Of a stretch of 11,968 bases of DNA, positions 10,605-11,968 are shown piece after piece. Location of the stretch: positions 1 to 11,968 of the forward strand of contig JAUSIO010000018.1 in NCBI GenBank assembly GCA_030647845.1, read 5' to 3'. The notes under the pieces are model-generated. The model searched no databases. It saw only the letters and a list, made by a program, of their open reading frames with translations, and was not told the DNA's origin. This DNA is from a bacterium (GTDB lineage Bacteria; Patescibacteriota; Minisyncoccia; Phycocordibacterales; SBAW01). Position 1 is the stretch's first letter; every line of letters starts with the position of its first letter. The position numbers and the translations under genes are program-made.

Positions 10605-11968
10605 CTTCTTTGGTTCGGCAAAAATTTCGAGGGCGCGGGGGAGTTCGATGGTGTAGACATCATCTACTTTGAGAGAGCGGAAATCTTTTTGATGCACGAC
10701 AAAAGGGCCGAAGCGGCCGATTGATGCGGTAATCGTTTCGTTGGTGTCGGGGTGTTTGCCCAACACGCGCGGGAGCGACAGGTATACCGCGGCCTCCTCG
10801 AGCGTTACAGCGCTCGGGTCTTTACCCTTCGGTACGCTCGCGCGGCGCGGTTTATTTTTTGATTTTGATCCTTTACCTTTTGGTGTTTCGCCTAGCTGCA
10901 CAAACGGCCCAAAGCGCCCGCTCAAAACATAAATCGGTTCGCCACTTTGCGGGTGCATACCAATCGGTTTTGCCGGCTCGTTCGAGATAACCTCGCCCTC
11001 TTCGGTGCGCGCGCCGGTGCAGTCAGGAAATTTGGCACAGCTCATGAATTTGCCTTGGCGCGAGAGTTTGTACACCATGTTGCTGCCGCATATGGGGCAT
11101 AAGAACTCTGCCGGTGTGTGCCCTAGGTCGGTGATTTTGCCAACCTCTTTGTCGCGCGCCAAAACGTCTTTGTGGAACGGTGTGTAAAAATCTTTTAATG
11201 TTTTTGCGTACTCGCGCTTGCCTTGTGCGATGTCGTCGAGCTCGTCCTCCATCTCGGCAGTAAAAGTGTCGCTGATATACTCGGCAAAATTTGCCTCGAG
11301 GAAGGTCGAAACAACGTCGCCAGTGTCGGTCGGGCGCAGTGAGCGACCTTCCTTCTCGACATAGCCGCGGTCGCCGAGCGTTTTCATAATCGAGGCATAG
11401 GTAGAAGGGCGGCCGATACCGCGTTTTTCCAACTCGCGAATTAAGCCCGCTTCGGTATAGCGCCCCGGTGGTTGGGTTTGTTTTTCCTCTGCCGAAACAT
11501 CTTTGACATCTAATATTTCCGCAGGTGAAACCTGCGGGAGCTCGACATCCTCGCCACGCGCGGCAGGGTCGGCGCGGAGCCACCCGTCAAACAACACCCG
11601 CGAGCCATTTGCAACAAACGATGGAATCCGTGGCGACGCCACAGAATCTGTGGCGTCGCCACGGATTCTGACATCTGCAATAATTTTTGTTTTGAGCAAT
11701 TTTGCATCCGCCATCTGGCTGGCTATGGTGCGCCGCCAAACAAGCTCATACAATCTTTTTTGCTCCGGTGTTGCGCCGGCGGTTTCTTTTTCAATATGTG
11801 TTGGGCGGATTGCTTCGTGCGCCTCCTGCGCGTTTTTGGACTTTGTTGCAAAGGTGTGTGGCGCAGTATATTCTTTACCAAATTTTTTCTCGACATGCAC
11901 CAACATCGCCGCGCGCGCGGGGGCGCCCAAGTTGGTCGAGTCGGTGCGCATATAGGTGATATGCCCGG
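10566..11968 (-). CDS. topA: DNA topoisomerase I, 5'-partial
   Basis: This type IA topoisomerase relaxes negative supercoils through a 5'-phosphotyrosine intermediate. The frame runs off the window edge. The last codons read GHITY-MRTDST, so the active-site tyrosine codon is at 11952-11954, and the Toprim and N-terminal parts lie outside. Counting from the Met after it: EAHEAIRPTH (43-52), RYTEAGLIRELEKRGIGRPSTYASI (164-188), one zinc ribbon (Cys285, Cys288, Cys305, Cys311), then two C-terminal topoisomerase repeats (GRFGPFVQLG at about 345 and GRFGPFVVHQ at about 412). Residues about 97-111 (RGDATDSVASPRIPS) come from a palindromic insertion. The last 12 residues, SRRRASGSGSRP, and the stop come from a double-hairpin repeat. 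Confidence 0.95.
   Translation of the reverse strand, partial: GHITYMRTDSTNLGAPARAAMLVHVEKKFGKEYTAPHTFATKSKNAQEAHEAIRPTHIEKETAGATPEQKRLYELVWRRTIASQMADAKLLKTKIIADVRIRGDATDSVASPRIPSFVANGSRVLFDGWLRADPAARGEDVELPQVSPAEILDVKDVSAEEKQTQPPGRYTEAGLIRELEKRGIGRPSTYASIMKTLGDRGYVEKEGRSLRPTDTGDVVSTFLEANFAEYISDTFTAEMEDELDDIAQGKREYAKTLKDFYTPFHKDVLARDKEVGKITDLGHTPAEFLCPICGSNMVYKLSRQGKFMSCAKFPDCTGARTEEGEVISNEPAKPIGMHPQSGEPIYVLSGRFGPFVQLGETPKGKGSKSKNKPRRASVPKGKDPSAVTLEEAAVYLSLPRVLGKHPDTNETITASIGRFGPFVVHQKDFRSLKVDDVYTIELPRALEIFAEPKKSRRRASGSGSRP
11624..11668. repeat. 45-bp palindromic element in frame within topA
   Basis: Perfect 20-bp arms (11624-11643 and 11649-11668) flank a 5-nt centre GAATC. Each arm also contains its own 13-nt palindrome, GTGGCGACGCCAC and GTGGCGTCGCCAC. 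The 45 bp equal 15 codons, so the frame is kept. They encode residues not expected in TopA between the KIIADV strand and VANGSRVLFDGWL. Confidence 0.85.

Overview
The window looks like a chromosomal segment of a Candidate Phyla Radiation (Patescibacteria) bacterium, probably of the Parcubacteria type. This assignment is inferred from gene style: a type IV secretion pilin-like two-helix membrane protein joined to Ig-like and lytic domains, a compact RelA/SpoT protein, a small L33, a PIF1-like helicase, many genes without a Shine-Dalgarno sequence, and an unusual load of short palindromic repeats. The genetic code looks standard, since TAA, TAG and TGA are all used as stops.

Layout. 1-1539 (+): 5'-truncated secreted or membrane pilin-like protein with a C-terminal lysozyme-like domain. 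1566-2150 (-): single-pass membrane protein of unknown role. 2376-2678 (+): ribosomal protein L33 (rpmG) and tRNA-Trp(CCA). 2755-4146 (+): PIF1/RecD-like helicase, overlapping the convergent miaA (4106-5110, -). 5164-6732 (-): pyrE and pyrF (UMP synthesis), each followed by a clear intrinsic terminator. 6797-7171 (-): an intact tRNA-Leu(CAA), a 77-residue GIY-YIG nuclease gene, and a second, broken 5' half of the same tRNA. 7194-8258 (+): parB. 8255-9820 (-): RelA/SpoT (p)ppGpp enzyme. 9988-10410 (-): small secreted protein. 10566-11968 (-): topA, cut by the window edge just upstream of its active-site tyrosine codon.

The genes are mainly core housekeeping functions (translation, tRNA modification, pyrimidine synthesis, chromosome segregation, stringent response, DNA topology). 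The two tRNAs both have the A36-A37-A38 loop that MiaA enzymes recognise. No gene-free stretch exceeds 300 bases; the longest (2151-2375) holds two promoter candidates and two palindromic elements.

The main novelty is mobile-looking small DNA. (i) A GIY-YIG gene sits exactly between a partial tRNA-Leu, cut at the anticodon loop, and a complete copy. It borrows the anticodon stem as its ribosome binding site, and its stop codon overlaps the first base of the intact tRNA. (ii) The partial tRNA copy carries a precise 20-bp palindrome insertion that the intact copy lacks. (iii) A family of 40-bp double-hairpin elements (two tandem 20-bp hairpins with a CCGAC/GTCGG core) occurs several times, including one copy inserted inside another and one that supplies the C-terminus and stop codon of TopA. 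(iv) Other palindromic elements lie in frame inside miaA, topA, the helicase gene and probably parB, resembling in principle the Rickettsia palindromic elements.
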